Source: JAYTQQ01 sp043746635
GTDB taxonomy: Bacteria; Bdellovibrionota; Bdellovibrionia; Bdellovibrionales; JAMPXM01
Length of the DNA stretch: 42,000 nt
Direction of reading: 5' to 3'
NCBI GenBank assembly: GCA_043746635.1
Contig: JAYTQQ010000217.1
Location: 1 to 42,000 of the forward strand
Shown here: positions 1-8,122 of the stretch, piece after piece
How the letters are laid out: each line of letters starts with the position of its first letter
Position numbering within the stretch: position 1 is the first letter of the stretch
Program-made: the position numbers and the translations under genes
The notes under the pieces: model-generated
Told to the model about the DNA's origin: nothing
The model's input: the letters and a program-made list of their open reading frames with translations, nothing else
Databases searched by the model: none

Positions 1-1895
1 TACTCAGGCCAGATGAAATAGTCGTTCAGTTTTTCGATGGAAAATGGAATCCTTGGTTTGAGTTTGGTAACGATGTGATGTTTGGCATCAGCAAAGTAGG
101 AATTATTTTCTCCTATCATTTTGCGAATATGACCGGAACTCTCGAAGAGTATAATCCCCGAGTCATGAATGACAGCACAATTTCATTCACTCAAAAAAAT
201 CTTTTTGAAAAAGTTACGACCAAGTATCTTTTGGTTGAAAAGCTTGATCTCGAAGCCGCGATCAATGACCTTAGAACTAATTTCGACTCAAACGCAAGTT
301 TTGGCGAGGCTATTCGGGTTTGCGGTAGTCTGACGTACAACAAAACAGACTCAAAAATTACTTCGAACACATTCATTAATCGAAATATTGAAGACCTCGA
401 TCAGTATGCGAGTGTTGGCAGCTCATCGAGCGGACTCACTGGCACATTTCAAGAGTTTTACAGAAAAAATGCAGGTGATAATAGGGTCGCGGACGCCGTA
501 CGGTCTAGCTTTGATCGCAAGCTCGTGCGGGTACAAGCAATGGTGAAAATTCTCGAACAGGATATAGATTTTATTAATGCTACGGCCAGCGAAAAAGCCG
601 AGCTGGTGAGTGCCGTTGAGGCCCAGGTTAATTCACTCGACGCCCTAAAGACTCAGTATTTCAGAAAGGCACTTGCCCTACACAGAAAAATTTCGAATTG
701 CGAAACCATAATGAGTCGACTCGAAAGGCAGAATCAATACGAACTTTTCAAAAGTGAAGCGGACTACTTATCGCGCGTTTACGACGTCTATGCAATGGTT
801 GACGGTTCACCTCAGTCAGCCAAGCAAGCTTTGGATAAAGCCAATGAAGATTTTAAATTAAATGTGGCGGACGCTAAAGATTTAGATTTTTTCACTGATC
901 TTGGTTACCGATACAGCAAATATGGTTTGTTGCTGAGAATTTCGGATAACCTAGAGAACCTGACCCCGAAAGTTATCGTCAGAAAAATTGCTGATCCTAA
1001 AACTCTATCTTACTGGGGAAGCTCACAGATATTGAGCTTTCGTGGTTCGGACGGCAAGCTTATGAGGAAAGAAGATTTTATAGCAAACGCGATGAAGAGA
1101 TTGAATGGTCTAGGCGACACGTATTTGAGTTGGACTCAAGGTTTTTCAGTGGTTCCTAAGAAAAAGAAAATCGTGGGTATGACCGCTCTTTACAAACTCG
1201 GTTATTACTTAGGTGAAACAGATCGTATTTCTGCTGACGAAGTTATCTCGGAAGTGTTCGATTTAATTCAAACCATTAATATTACAGCGGCCGACTTACC
1301 GATCCTTAGTTGGCTCGGGCTTTCGAATAAGCTTGGGATTGCGTCGATCGGCAGATCGCTCGATGATCTCGAAGATATTTCTAAAAAGAATGATATTAAG
1401 GCAGCATTTTTAGATTCTGTATTTATGCAGGTTGCCACAGACAAATTGTCAGAGAGCGACTTTCACGAGCAAAGTGGGCCACTCGACATTAATATCTTCA
1501 ATAATATCTTAGATGACGCAATAAACTTGTACGCAACACTTAAAAGTTTTGAAGAGTTTCTGCTACCGCCGGATAAAGATCAGAGAATTAAGTCAATTAT
1601 GATGAAGCTGTATCAGCCGAAGGTCATAAAAACTATCGGCATGGTCATAGAATTCAGGGACGCAATTCAGAAAGTTGAAAACAAGGGAGCTTCGAAAGAA
1701 ATGAAATATCTCTTCGATCTTAACGAACGAGGAACCTATACTGTTGATTTTAGCCAGAGCGGACCGATTTACATTAGTCGAAATAAGCTGAAGGCTTACG
1801 ATGATTCGATCTATGATTTTAATGAGCCGAAAACTCATCATTGTTTTGATACTCCAGATTGTGTTGCTCCTGCAAAGTTTGGAACGCAAAAATGA
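1..1895 (+). CDS. Unrecognised protein, 5'-truncated by the window edge
   Basis: The reading frame is open from base 3 to the TGA at 1893-1895, giving about 630 visible residues; the true start lies upstream of the window. The GTG/ATG codons at 75 and 78 are internal, because the frame continues upstream of them without a stop. I recognise no family. A middle segment, roughly visible residues 150-260, is rich in charged residues with a helical pattern and could be coiled coil. The rest is mixed, with no clear membrane segment and no catalytic motif. The C-terminus has an HHC/DxxDC cluster. The stop overlaps the next start by four bases (ATGA), so it is translationally coupled to a beta-barrel gene and then to a very large lipoprotein. 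Cell-surface work is therefore likely, but this is inference from context only. Whether it carries a signal peptide cannot be seen. Confidence 0.8.
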   Translation, partial: LRPDEIVVQFFDGKWNPWFEFGNDVMFGISKVGIIFSYHFANMTGTLEEYNPRVMNDSTISFTQKNLFEKVTTKYLLVEKLDLEAAINDLRTNFDSNASFGEAIRVCGSLTYNKTDSKITSNTFINRNIEDLDQYASVGSSSSGLTGTFQEFYRKNAGDNRVADAVRSSFDRKLVRVQAMVKILEQDIDFINATASEKAELVSAVEAQVNSLDALKTQYFRKALALHRKISNCETIMSRLERQNQYELFKSEADYLSRVYDVYAMVDGSPQSAKQALDKANEDFKLNVADAKDLDFFTDLGYRYSKYGLLLRISDNLENLTPKVIVRKIADPKTLSYWGSSQILSFRGSDGKLMRKEDFIANAMKRLNGLGDTYLSWTQGFSVVPKKKKIVGMTALYKLGYYLGETDRISADEVISEVFDLIQTINITAADLPILSWLGLSNKLGIASIGRSLDDLEDISKKNDIKAAFLDSVFMQVATDKLSESDFHEQSGPLDINIFNNILDDAINLYATLKSFEEFLLPPDKDQRIKSIMMKLYQPKVIKTIGMVIEFRDAIQKVENKGASKEMKYLFDLNERGTYTVDFSQSGPIYISRNKLKAYDDSIYDFNEPKTHHCFDTPDCVAPAKFGTQK

Positions 1896-2812
1896 ATTTT
1901 CTGAATATGGTGATGAGCCTATTCGTTCTATGTCAGGGCAGTTTCGGTTTTGCTGAAGCCATGAACGCCGAAGCGTCTACGGATGCGGCATTAATTGCTC
2001 CATCTGAAATTGAAGATCCTATTTATATTGATAGCACCCGGAGCGCATCGACTTCGATAAGGGCTAAAAAACGAAAAGAGAACTCGCCGGCATCAAACTA
2101 TGAGTACTCGATCAATCTCGAATACCAAGCTATGACAGACATCGCCTCCCAGGCGAGCCCGCAAGCGTTTCTACATGTATTCGATGTTGATGCCTCTCTG
2201 AATGTTTTTAAAACTTTCGATGTTGGCATCAATGCAGGCATCAAATACGTCAGCCTCGGCGGTGACATTCCTCAAGATTCAATTGAGGCGAGTGATGTTA
2301 CTCTCAAAACAAGTTATTCGAAACGTCTTACCAATATTCTAAGTTTAAAAACCGGTCTCGTAACGAGTTTGCCGACGAGTGACGCCGCCAAAGTTGACGG
2401 TTACGAAGCAATCGAAACTGGATTTCTCGAGATGAATATTAGAGTGGTGAAGGGCATTTATAATATCGTTAACTCAGTAGCCGCTGGCTATATTTTTAAT
2501 CGTTATAATTATTCTCCAGGGACGTTACTTTCAAATCCTAATTCATACGGTCAGTATGAGCTCGTGAACGTGCTTAGAATGAATCGCTTTATGAGTTTCG
2601 ATTTCGGAGTAGGCGGACGCGTCTCTCATACTCTTGATGGCACTAATACCATTCATTTTGAAAATCAAGAAGCCCTCAACTTTAAATACCGTCAGTGGCA
2701 CGTAACTCTGTCCTACTCGAACGGTACATATGCCGATCAAAGCGACATCGATTTGTGGTTTGTCGATCAATATAGACAAATTCTAGGGTTCGGAATCGTC
2801 TATGAAATTTAA
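1892..2812 (+). CDS. Predicted outer-membrane beta-barrel protein, unknown function
   Basis: A 306-residue protein. I chose the ATG at 1892 because it overlaps the upstream stop (ATGA) and places a hydrophobic Sec-type signal (about residues 2-22, ending GFAEA) at the N-terminus; the frame stays open back to 1859, but the extra residues would precede the signal. After the signal comes a polar linker, then from about residue 70 many alternating strands rich in Y, F, G, N and S. The chain ends with a hydrophobic strand, VYEI. This is the usual look of an outer-membrane barrel of about 10-12 strands; no specific family is recognised. It sits between the truncated upstream gene and the 1084-residue lipoprotein and overlaps the latter by 11 bases, so the three are probably one operon and may form one surface complex (inference). 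Confidence 0.75.
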   Translation: MNFLNMVMSLFVLCQGSFGFAEAMNAEASTDAALIAPSEIEDPIYIDSTRSASTSIRAKKRKENSPASNYEYSINLEYQAMTDIASQASPQAFLHVFDVDASLNVFKTFDVGINAGIKYVSLGGDIPQDSIEASDVTLKTSYSKRLTNILSLKTGLVTSLPTSDAAKVDGYEAIETGFLEMNIRVVKGIYNIVNSVAAGYIFNRYNYSPGTLLSNPNSYGQYELVNVLRMNRFMSFDFGVGGRVSHTLDGTNTIHFENQEALNFKYRQWHVTLSYSNGTYADQSDIDLWFVDQYRQILGFGIVYEI

Positions 2813-5800
2813 CTTTACTTACCTCCTCATTTTTCTAGCGCTCGCAAGTTGCCATAAAACAAATTCTTTGGTGAGTCCGCACGAACTAGAAAATACGTTG
2901 TCGGTGGATGCGAAGCCGGCTGAGTCACTAAAGGTGCCGGCTCTCCTCTCTGGTCCTATGACATACGAAACGGATATCAAGCCTTTCGAAAAATCTCTGC
3001 TCGATGCCAACGAACTGCTTGATCCGAAAACGGCGCATTCTGATTTGACTCGAGACAATTTGGCTCATCTAAATCAAGCAATCCTGCAGCTGAACGAAAA
3101 AGATATCGGCGTGATTTCGAAAAATCGCGTCCTCGAAAAATACGAAGCTCTTCTCTTGCATTCTTGCGATAGTGAATTGAAATCCTGCGACTCTGTCGAA
3201 ATTTTAAAGCAGGATCCTATGTCGGTACGAATCGCAATGTTAATTGCCAAGTCGAAATCCGACGTCGCTGATTACTATAAAATGCTTTTGCTTGCGTTCT
3301 CTCTGAAGAACTTGGAGAGCCAGCCTCAATTATTGTCTCTCTATGTAAAGCGTTTTCCGGAGTTGATTTCATACGTAAAAATTCACCCTAACTCGAAATT
3401 ATTTGTAGAAAATCAAAACTTACTTTCGATCGTTATTTCGGATAACGTTCTGAAATCGAGCCCTGAGTTTTCTGAGTTGCTGAAAGTGTTTTCTCCTTGG
3501 CAGTATTCGATGACAAAATCTCAAGGTGCTAGTTCGGACGACCTCAGCATATTTCTGGCAAATGCCCAAAACAATATGTACGAGAAATCTGGATCCGTTT
3601 CTTCTATTTTGACTAGTGCAATCAAGAAAATTCAAGATCAACAAAATAGCTTTTCGGATCGACAAGAAAGTTTGTTTACCAAAAAATCTCGAGTGGTTTC
3701 GAATTTACAACTCAAAAAGCTTGATACGCGTAACGAGTATTTTTATCTTATTGATCGTCTCTTTACCGGTGATATACGCATCAGCGAAGCAGATATTCTC
3801 TGGGATGCGAGTCATCAAGATTACGCTCAGTTTTCAAGTATACTTAAAAATTACGTTCAGGTCGAATTTATTGAAAAAGTTTTGTTAGCTCATTCAAAGA
3901 TGAGCCAAATTTTCTCGAGTTCAAACCCCGTTATGGTTGCGGATTTATATTCTCAAGTCATTTTACAAAGTCATTCAATCAGCATCGATTTGATGGATTT
4001 CTCGAAGCGTGTATTGCTGCTGAATCAAGTTAGCTCTTACGTTTTAGCTAAGAGAGGTCTAATAAGAGATGAAACATCCGATTACCTCAACGCGACGGCA
4101 AAAAATATCTACTACTACGTTGTTCTTCCGCATATGATGATGCTTGCCCGCGAGATGTACGTAAAAGGCTTTAACCAAACGGTCGATTTTGGCTACGGTC
4201 CTTACAATATTGACGGCGCTACCGTTACCCAATTTTTATATCACGGTATCTACACGCCTTGGTTTGATTATTCGACCATCGAGAAATCTAAGGTAAACCC
4301 TGACACGATCCCGACAGTTAAATCGCAAGAACTGATGTATGCCTTCGATATTGCCATGAACACAGAAGCCTTTGAATATTTTGGAATAGATGTCAGTGAT
4401 TATATTTTTGATTTGTTTACTCAACTTTCTGCTGGCCTAAATCGTATTGTCAGCAATGATATTCTTGATATTCAGACACATTTTGAATCTGATAACGATT
4501 GGCAGAATGTTCTGAGACTTTGCCAAGGGATCGAATCGGGTGCAGGTTTTTATCATCGCGTCGATGCCAGGGAACCTTTCAACAAGAGCCTCCAATCCGG
4601 TGAAGTCAGTGAATTTGAACAGGGTGCCTTCCTGGGAGCCCTTATTGCAAAATTTCAAGATCTTAACGGATTTCAGCTTCATAATGCGAATCGCACCGAA
4701 GGTCTCGACTACGTCCGAATTTTAGTTGAGCCTAATCAACATATGTTGAGACTCTATATCGACTTATATACATCTTATCTCGCTAAGTTGAGCGCTGATA
4801 AATCAAAAGTTGAGCGCCTTGAAGGACTTTATTCACAGACGAACCAACTCGTTCAGTCTCAGCTGACTAAGTTTATTAAAGTTAATAGCGACTATAATCA
4901 TTGTTACTTTACTTTGTTTAACAAAGAAATTGAGGAGCAGGACAAGATCCTGCTCGATCGCATTCAGTTTTTAAAGTCGGTCTATGCCGATATGAAAACT
5001 TTGAGAAATGATCCTAAGCGAAAAGCCGAACTCAATAAAAAGTATAAGTTTGTTGATATGGGTCACAACTCTCTCGGCACCGAGCGATTTGATGAAAATA
5101 TTTTTCATAGTCTCATCATTGATTTTGCCGTCAACGCAAAGCGGTTTTATCAAAGCTCAAAAGATCCAATTGAAAACCTGACAGAGATTTACCTTCCAGA
5201 AAATTTGTCACAATTGATGGAATATAAGAGGCCGAAACTTAACGACATAAGCTTCACCGACTCAGAAGATGACTTTGTAGCAAGCGGATTGAACTCAATG
5301 ATCAGCAGTAGAGGAAGTACTTCCGCCGACCGTTCTTTTATGCACTGGTTTGATAGCGAATTTATCATGACAAGACTGTTTACGTATTTTTCGAGAGACT
5401 TAGTCGCGCTCAACAGAATGGATGCGACACGAAACTTGGTGAAAGTCGAAGATCTCTATTCTCTTCCGATGAAAATTATTAATCTTTTAATTTTGAAGCC
5501 TACAGATATGGAAGTATTGAAGGCTGCTCGAAAGACGAGTCGTTTTCTTCCGATATTGCTTTCTGATTATTATAATCCAAGTGAGGGCCAGCCTATTTCT
5601 TACTTTGATTACGTATTTTACATGAGCTCTCAGGATTATCTCAGTAAGTATATGCCCGACCCTTTTCCTGAGGTGGGTAACGTTAGAATGGCAGATAAGC
5701 AAACTTTGAACGCTGATCCGAACTTAGTTCCGCTCGCGAAAGAGGCGATGAACTTTTCAGACTTGAAGAATCAACAAATTATTCCATTGTTTGATCTTGA

Positions 5801-6056
5801 TTTGAAAAGTGTCGACGCTGGCCTCGCTCAGTACTATCGCTCTGAGCTTCAGAGCGAGATGAAGCTAAATGAAAATTTAAGAAATTATATTGTGGGAATC
5901 TACAGGTCTGATTTAGCTTCTGGACACGCACTGAAGTTTTCGCTTGAGATAAATAAATCCTATGATGTTCCTTATTTGTCGCCGGGAATGTCGAAGGCTT
6001 ACGATAACTTTATTTTTACTTTGAATCAGAAGACGAGTGGTCTTTTTCTCAATTAA
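2802..6056 (+). CDS. Very large lipoprotein (1084 aa), unknown function
   Basis: The ATG at 2802 lies inside the end of the upstream barrel gene, giving an 11-base overlap. The N-terminus is a classic lipoprotein signal: one Lys, a hydrophobic core, and the lipobox LASC with the acylated Cys near residue 17. The remaining ~1065 residues show no motif I recognise. They appear mostly helical, rich in L, S, D, K and Y, and resemble an alpha-solenoid more than a barrel or enzyme. There are few cysteines (two CDSxxxKSCDS-like stretches near residue 120-128), and no Walker, protease or peptidoglycan-hydrolase motif was seen. The stop overlaps by four bases with the stop of the convergent phosphatase gene, so no terminator fits between them. 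The protein is presumably anchored in the inner or outer membrane and may work with the barrel encoded just before it (inference). Confidence 0.8.
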   Translation: MKFNFTYLLIFLALASCHKTNSLVSPHELENTLSVDAKPAESLKVPALLSGPMTYETDIKPFEKSLLDANELLDPKTAHSDLTRDNLAHLNQAILQLNEKDIGVISKNRVLEKYEALLLHSCDSELKSCDSVEILKQDPMSVRIAMLIAKSKSDVADYYKMLLLAFSLKNLESQPQLLSLYVKRFPELISYVKIHPNSKLFVENQNLLSIVISDNVLKSSPEFSELLKVFSPWQYSMTKSQGASSDDLSIFLANAQNNMYEKSGSVSSILTSAIKKIQDQQNSFSDRQESLFTKKSRVVSNLQLKKLDTRNEYFYLIDRLFTGDIRISEADILWDASHQDYAQFSSILKNYVQVEFIEKVLLAHSKMSQIFSSSNPVMVADLYSQVILQSHSISIDLMDFSKRVLLLNQVSSYVLAKRGLIRDETSDYLNATAKNIYYYVVLPHMMMLAREMYVKGFNQTVDFGYGPYNIDGATVTQFLYHGIYTPWFDYSTIEKSKVNPDTIPTVKSQELMYAFDIAMNTEAFEYFGIDVSDYIFDLFTQLSAGLNRIVSNDILDIQTHFESDNDWQNVLRLCQGIESGAGFYHRVDAREPFNKSLQSGEVSEFEQGAFLGALIAKFQDLNGFQLHNANRTEGLDYVRILVEPNQHMLRLYIDLYTSYLAKLSADKSKVERLEGLYSQTNQLVQSQLTKFIKVNSDYNHCYFTLFNKEIEEQDKILLDRIQFLKSVYADMKTLRNDPKRKAELNKKYKFVDMGHNSLGTERFDENIFHSLIIDFAVNAKRFYQSSKDPIENLTEIYLPENLSQLMEYKRPKLNDISFTDSEDDFVASGLNSMISSRGSTSADRSFMHWFDSEFIMTRLFTYFSRDLVALNRMDATRNLVKVEDLYSLPMKIINLLILKPTDMEVLKAARKTSRFLPILLSDYYNPSEGQPISYFDYVFYMSSQDYLSKYMPDPFPEVGNVRMADKQTLNADPNLVPLAKEAMNFSDLKNQQIIPLFDLDLKSVDAGLAQYYRSELQSEMKLNENLRNYIVGIYRSDLASGHALKFSLEINKSYDVPYLSPGMSKAYDNFIFTLNQKTSGLFLN

Positions 6057-7867
6057 AGATATTGAAAAGCGAAAAAAGTAACGTCATCTTTGAGCGCCGC
6101 GAGATTTCGAAACTCATTTGACTTGCTCGAAACACTCTCAACAATAAATTGAGGATCCGTTTTTTCAGAAAGGGCTGTGACGAGAGACTTGATAAGTCCT
6201 CGTTCGTCCCATACTTTTCCTTCGGGGGTTTCGATATCGGTGAGTCCGTCGGTGTAAACAAATACGAGATCGCCGGCTCCTAATTCAACTACATTTTCTG
6301 TATAGCGGCTATTGATATCCTGGCCGAGTCGTAGGCCTTGGATTTCTCCGAGGAGTGGTACGAGATCGTTCTTTTTAACGGGACCGTCCATTTTTTTAAG
6401 GAGATACGGAGCGGTGTGACTGGCGGTCGCGTAAGTTAAGATTCCTTTTTCGGGATCAACCGCAGCAACGAAGAAGGTCATCTGAATTTTACCTTTTGCA
6501 GAAACATAAATTGCTCGGTTCAAAAGTTGTAGAAAACTTGACGGTGTGAGCGATGGACTTGTTTCAATCAGCGAAACGGCCGATCGCGCAGCGCTCGTGA
6601 TGAGAGCGGCAGAGGCACCGTGCCCGGTGGCGTCTCCAATGCAGAGAAACACTTTGCTTCCTGATTTAAAATAATACCACCAGTCGCCGCCGCACTCACT
6701 TGCAGGCTCGTAGTAGCCGCTAATTTGAACCCGATCAATTTTTGAGTTACGGTCAGGAAAGAGAGTATCCTGAACAACTTTTGCGGTCTCAAGCTCTTTC
6801 TCCATTCGGGCCTTTTCGACGTTATCCTTCATCAGCGCCGAAATTTTTGTAACCATCGAATTGAAATTGTTTGAGAGTCTTCCGACTTCGTCAGAAGATT
6901 TAATATCGAGCTCAACATCGAAATTACCGTTAGCAAGTTCAGTTGTCGCCGAATCAAGAATACTCAGCTGACTCGTTACTTGCTTCGACAAAATAATTGC
7001 GAGAATTGCAGTCAGTGAAATGAGCGCAACGAAAAAAAGTCCCGACTTTAAGAGAAGTGAATCGACCGCTTGAAACGCGAGGCTTTTGTCGACAGTCGAA
7101 ATTGAAATGAGATTGCCAATTCCCAATTTGGAATAAGAAACTAGGCTCGGTCGGCCAGCGAGGTTAAGAGTTTCTTCGGATCCTTCGGGAAGAGAGTCAT
7201 TGCTAATTTTCTTAAAGAAGGTCCAATTGCCAAGACTGATCAGCGGATTTTCAATCGAAGACTGTAGTAAAATGATTCCGTCTGATTTCGCGATGTAGTT
7301 ATCATAAATAGGCGATTTTTTAAGAAGTCCGGCGAGAGTATCGTCATGGTCAATTGAAGTGATGAAATAAGTAACGGGATCTCCGTCCATCGTTACTTTT
7401 TGGGAGTAAATTAAATAACTCGCGTCGGATGTAACGACCTTGAAAGAGATACTGTCATGATAGGCTTGCGTTTGAACTTGGTTGACGATCGGCTCAAGGG
7501 TTTTGATTTTTTTGTCGTTAAAATCAGGTTTTTTCATCACGGCAATATTTTCGTATGTCTTACCATCCCAGCGATTGAGGCTTACTTCACTAAGAGATTC
7601 TTTCTTTTCAAAAATATTGAGTGCATCTCTGTCAAAAATTTTTTTGCCAAAATCAAAACCAGAAACAAATAAAACCATTTCCGCAGAGTGCATTCGGAGC
7701 TCTGTTCTTACTTGGCTCGCTAAACTTTTCGAATTTTCGGCGCTCGATTCAAAAACGTAAGCCACTTTATCTTGCTTAAACAAATATACGGCAAGGGCCA
7801 AAAAGGCCGCCAGCGACACGCCAGTCAGTGTCAGCATCAAGATTAGAAGTTTATAGCGTAATGACAT
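6053..7867 (-). CDS. Membrane-bound sensor PP2C/SpoIIE-type (RsbU-like) serine phosphatase with HAMP
   Basis: A 604-residue protein. The frame extends to a TTG at 7936, but I prefer the ATG at 7867, which puts a short basic n-region directly before the first membrane helix (about residues 5-30). Then come an extracytoplasmic sensor region of about 245 residues (Cache-like in layout), a second membrane helix (276-295), a HAMP linker (about 296-350, with the usual LANGNFD and DEVGRL segments), a short coiled linker, and a SpoIIE/PP2C phosphatase domain (about 380-604). The metal-binding signatures are visible: ECGGDWW near 391-397 and GDATGHG at 411-417. Members of this family dephosphorylate anti-sigma-factor antagonists and so switch partner-switching pathways. 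No STAS protein or anti-sigma kinase lies nearby, so the target is encoded elsewhere. It is convergent with, and four bases overlapping, the large lipoprotein gene. Confidence 0.92.
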   Translation of the reverse strand: MSLRYKLLILMLTLTGVSLAAFLALAVYLFKQDKVAYVFESSAENSKSLASQVRTELRMHSAEMVLFVSGFDFGKKIFDRDALNIFEKKESLSEVSLNRWDGKTYENIAVMKKPDFNDKKIKTLEPIVNQVQTQAYHDSISFKVVTSDASYLIYSQKVTMDGDPVTYFITSIDHDDTLAGLLKKSPIYDNYIAKSDGIILLQSSIENPLISLGNWTFFKKISNDSLPEGSEETLNLAGRPSLVSYSKLGIGNLISISTVDKSLAFQAVDSLLLKSGLFFVALISLTAILAIILSKQVTSQLSILDSATTELANGNFDVELDIKSSDEVGRLSNNFNSMVTKISALMKDNVEKARMEKELETAKVVQDTLFPDRNSKIDRVQISGYYEPASECGGDWWYYFKSGSKVFLCIGDATGHGASAALITSAARSAVSLIETSPSLTPSSFLQLLNRAIYVSAKGKIQMTFFVAAVDPEKGILTYATASHTAPYLLKKMDGPVKKNDLVPLLGEIQGLRLGQDINSRYTENVVELGAGDLVFVYTDGLTDIETPEGKVWDERGLIKSLVTALSEKTDPQFIVESVSSKSNEFRNLAALKDDVTFFAFQYL

Positions 7868-7885
7868 CTGTTTGTGACCAAAAGG

Positions 7886-7933
7886 TTCAAGTGAAAGACT
7901 AAACTGAAATTTAACATGGCATTTCAAGTGAAA
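7886..7933 (-). promoter_or_regulatory. Two copies of TTCAAGTGAAA: candidate operator pair
   Basis: An exact 11-base direct repeat, TTCAAGTGAAA, occurs at 7886-7896 and 7923-7933, 37 bases apart. Each copy contains the dyad TTCA-AG-TGAA. One overlaps the proposed -35 box and the other lies just downstream of the proposed -10 box, upstream of the phosphatase start at 7867. The placement is what a dimeric repressor operator would show; no regulator is identified. Confidence 0.4.
7898..7927 (-). promoter_or_regulatory. Candidate sigma-70 promoter of the phosphatase gene
   Basis: On the minus strand, TTGAAA (7927-7922) is followed after 18 bases by TTTAGT (7903-7898), a 4/6 match to the -10 box. 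Transcription would start about 25 bases before the ATG at 7867. Support is moderate to weak, as it rests on hexamer matches alone; it is strengthened by the repeated dyad that overlaps it. Confidence 0.3.
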
Positions 7934-7960
7934 CAACCAAAGGCTTGGTGCCCCGACTAA

Positions 7961-8122
7961 AGACCTGTTGACTTTCTTGTTCCGCCGACGATGAGTTCAA
8001 AAATTTTTGGAGCCATCAGGTCGGGTGAAAAAACTTGGCGCGTGATTGAGGGCGGTCATCACGCAGAGCTTTTATATTTGAGTCATCCAAAAGATTTTAA
8101 GGACTGGCTGGTAAGTCCTTAA
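7961..8122 (+). pseudogene. Remnant: C-terminal tail of an alpha/beta-hydrolase-like gene
   Basis: After a stop at 7958-7960 the plus strand is open for 53 codons to a TAA at 8120-8122. The translation begins RPVDFLVPPTMSSKIF and continues with GEKTWRVIEGGHHAELL. This matches the last part of alpha/beta hydrolases: the strand ending in the catalytic Asp with D-x-x-V-P-P, followed by the ‘GGxHxELL’ loop carrying the catalytic His. No N-terminal hydrolase domain, nucleophile elbow or Shine-Dalgarno sequence precedes it. The only internal ATG, at 7991, would encode just 43 residues, without a fold. I read it as a decayed leftover with its front end deleted. It overlaps the last 26 bases of the minus-strand TIM44-like gene. 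Confidence 0.6.

Noticed and set aside
7991..8122. 43-codon plus-strand frame as a genuine small gene
   Set aside because: No ribosome-binding site, and the reading continues upstream with the same hydrolase-like sequence to a stop at 7958, so it is a fragment of a longer gene.
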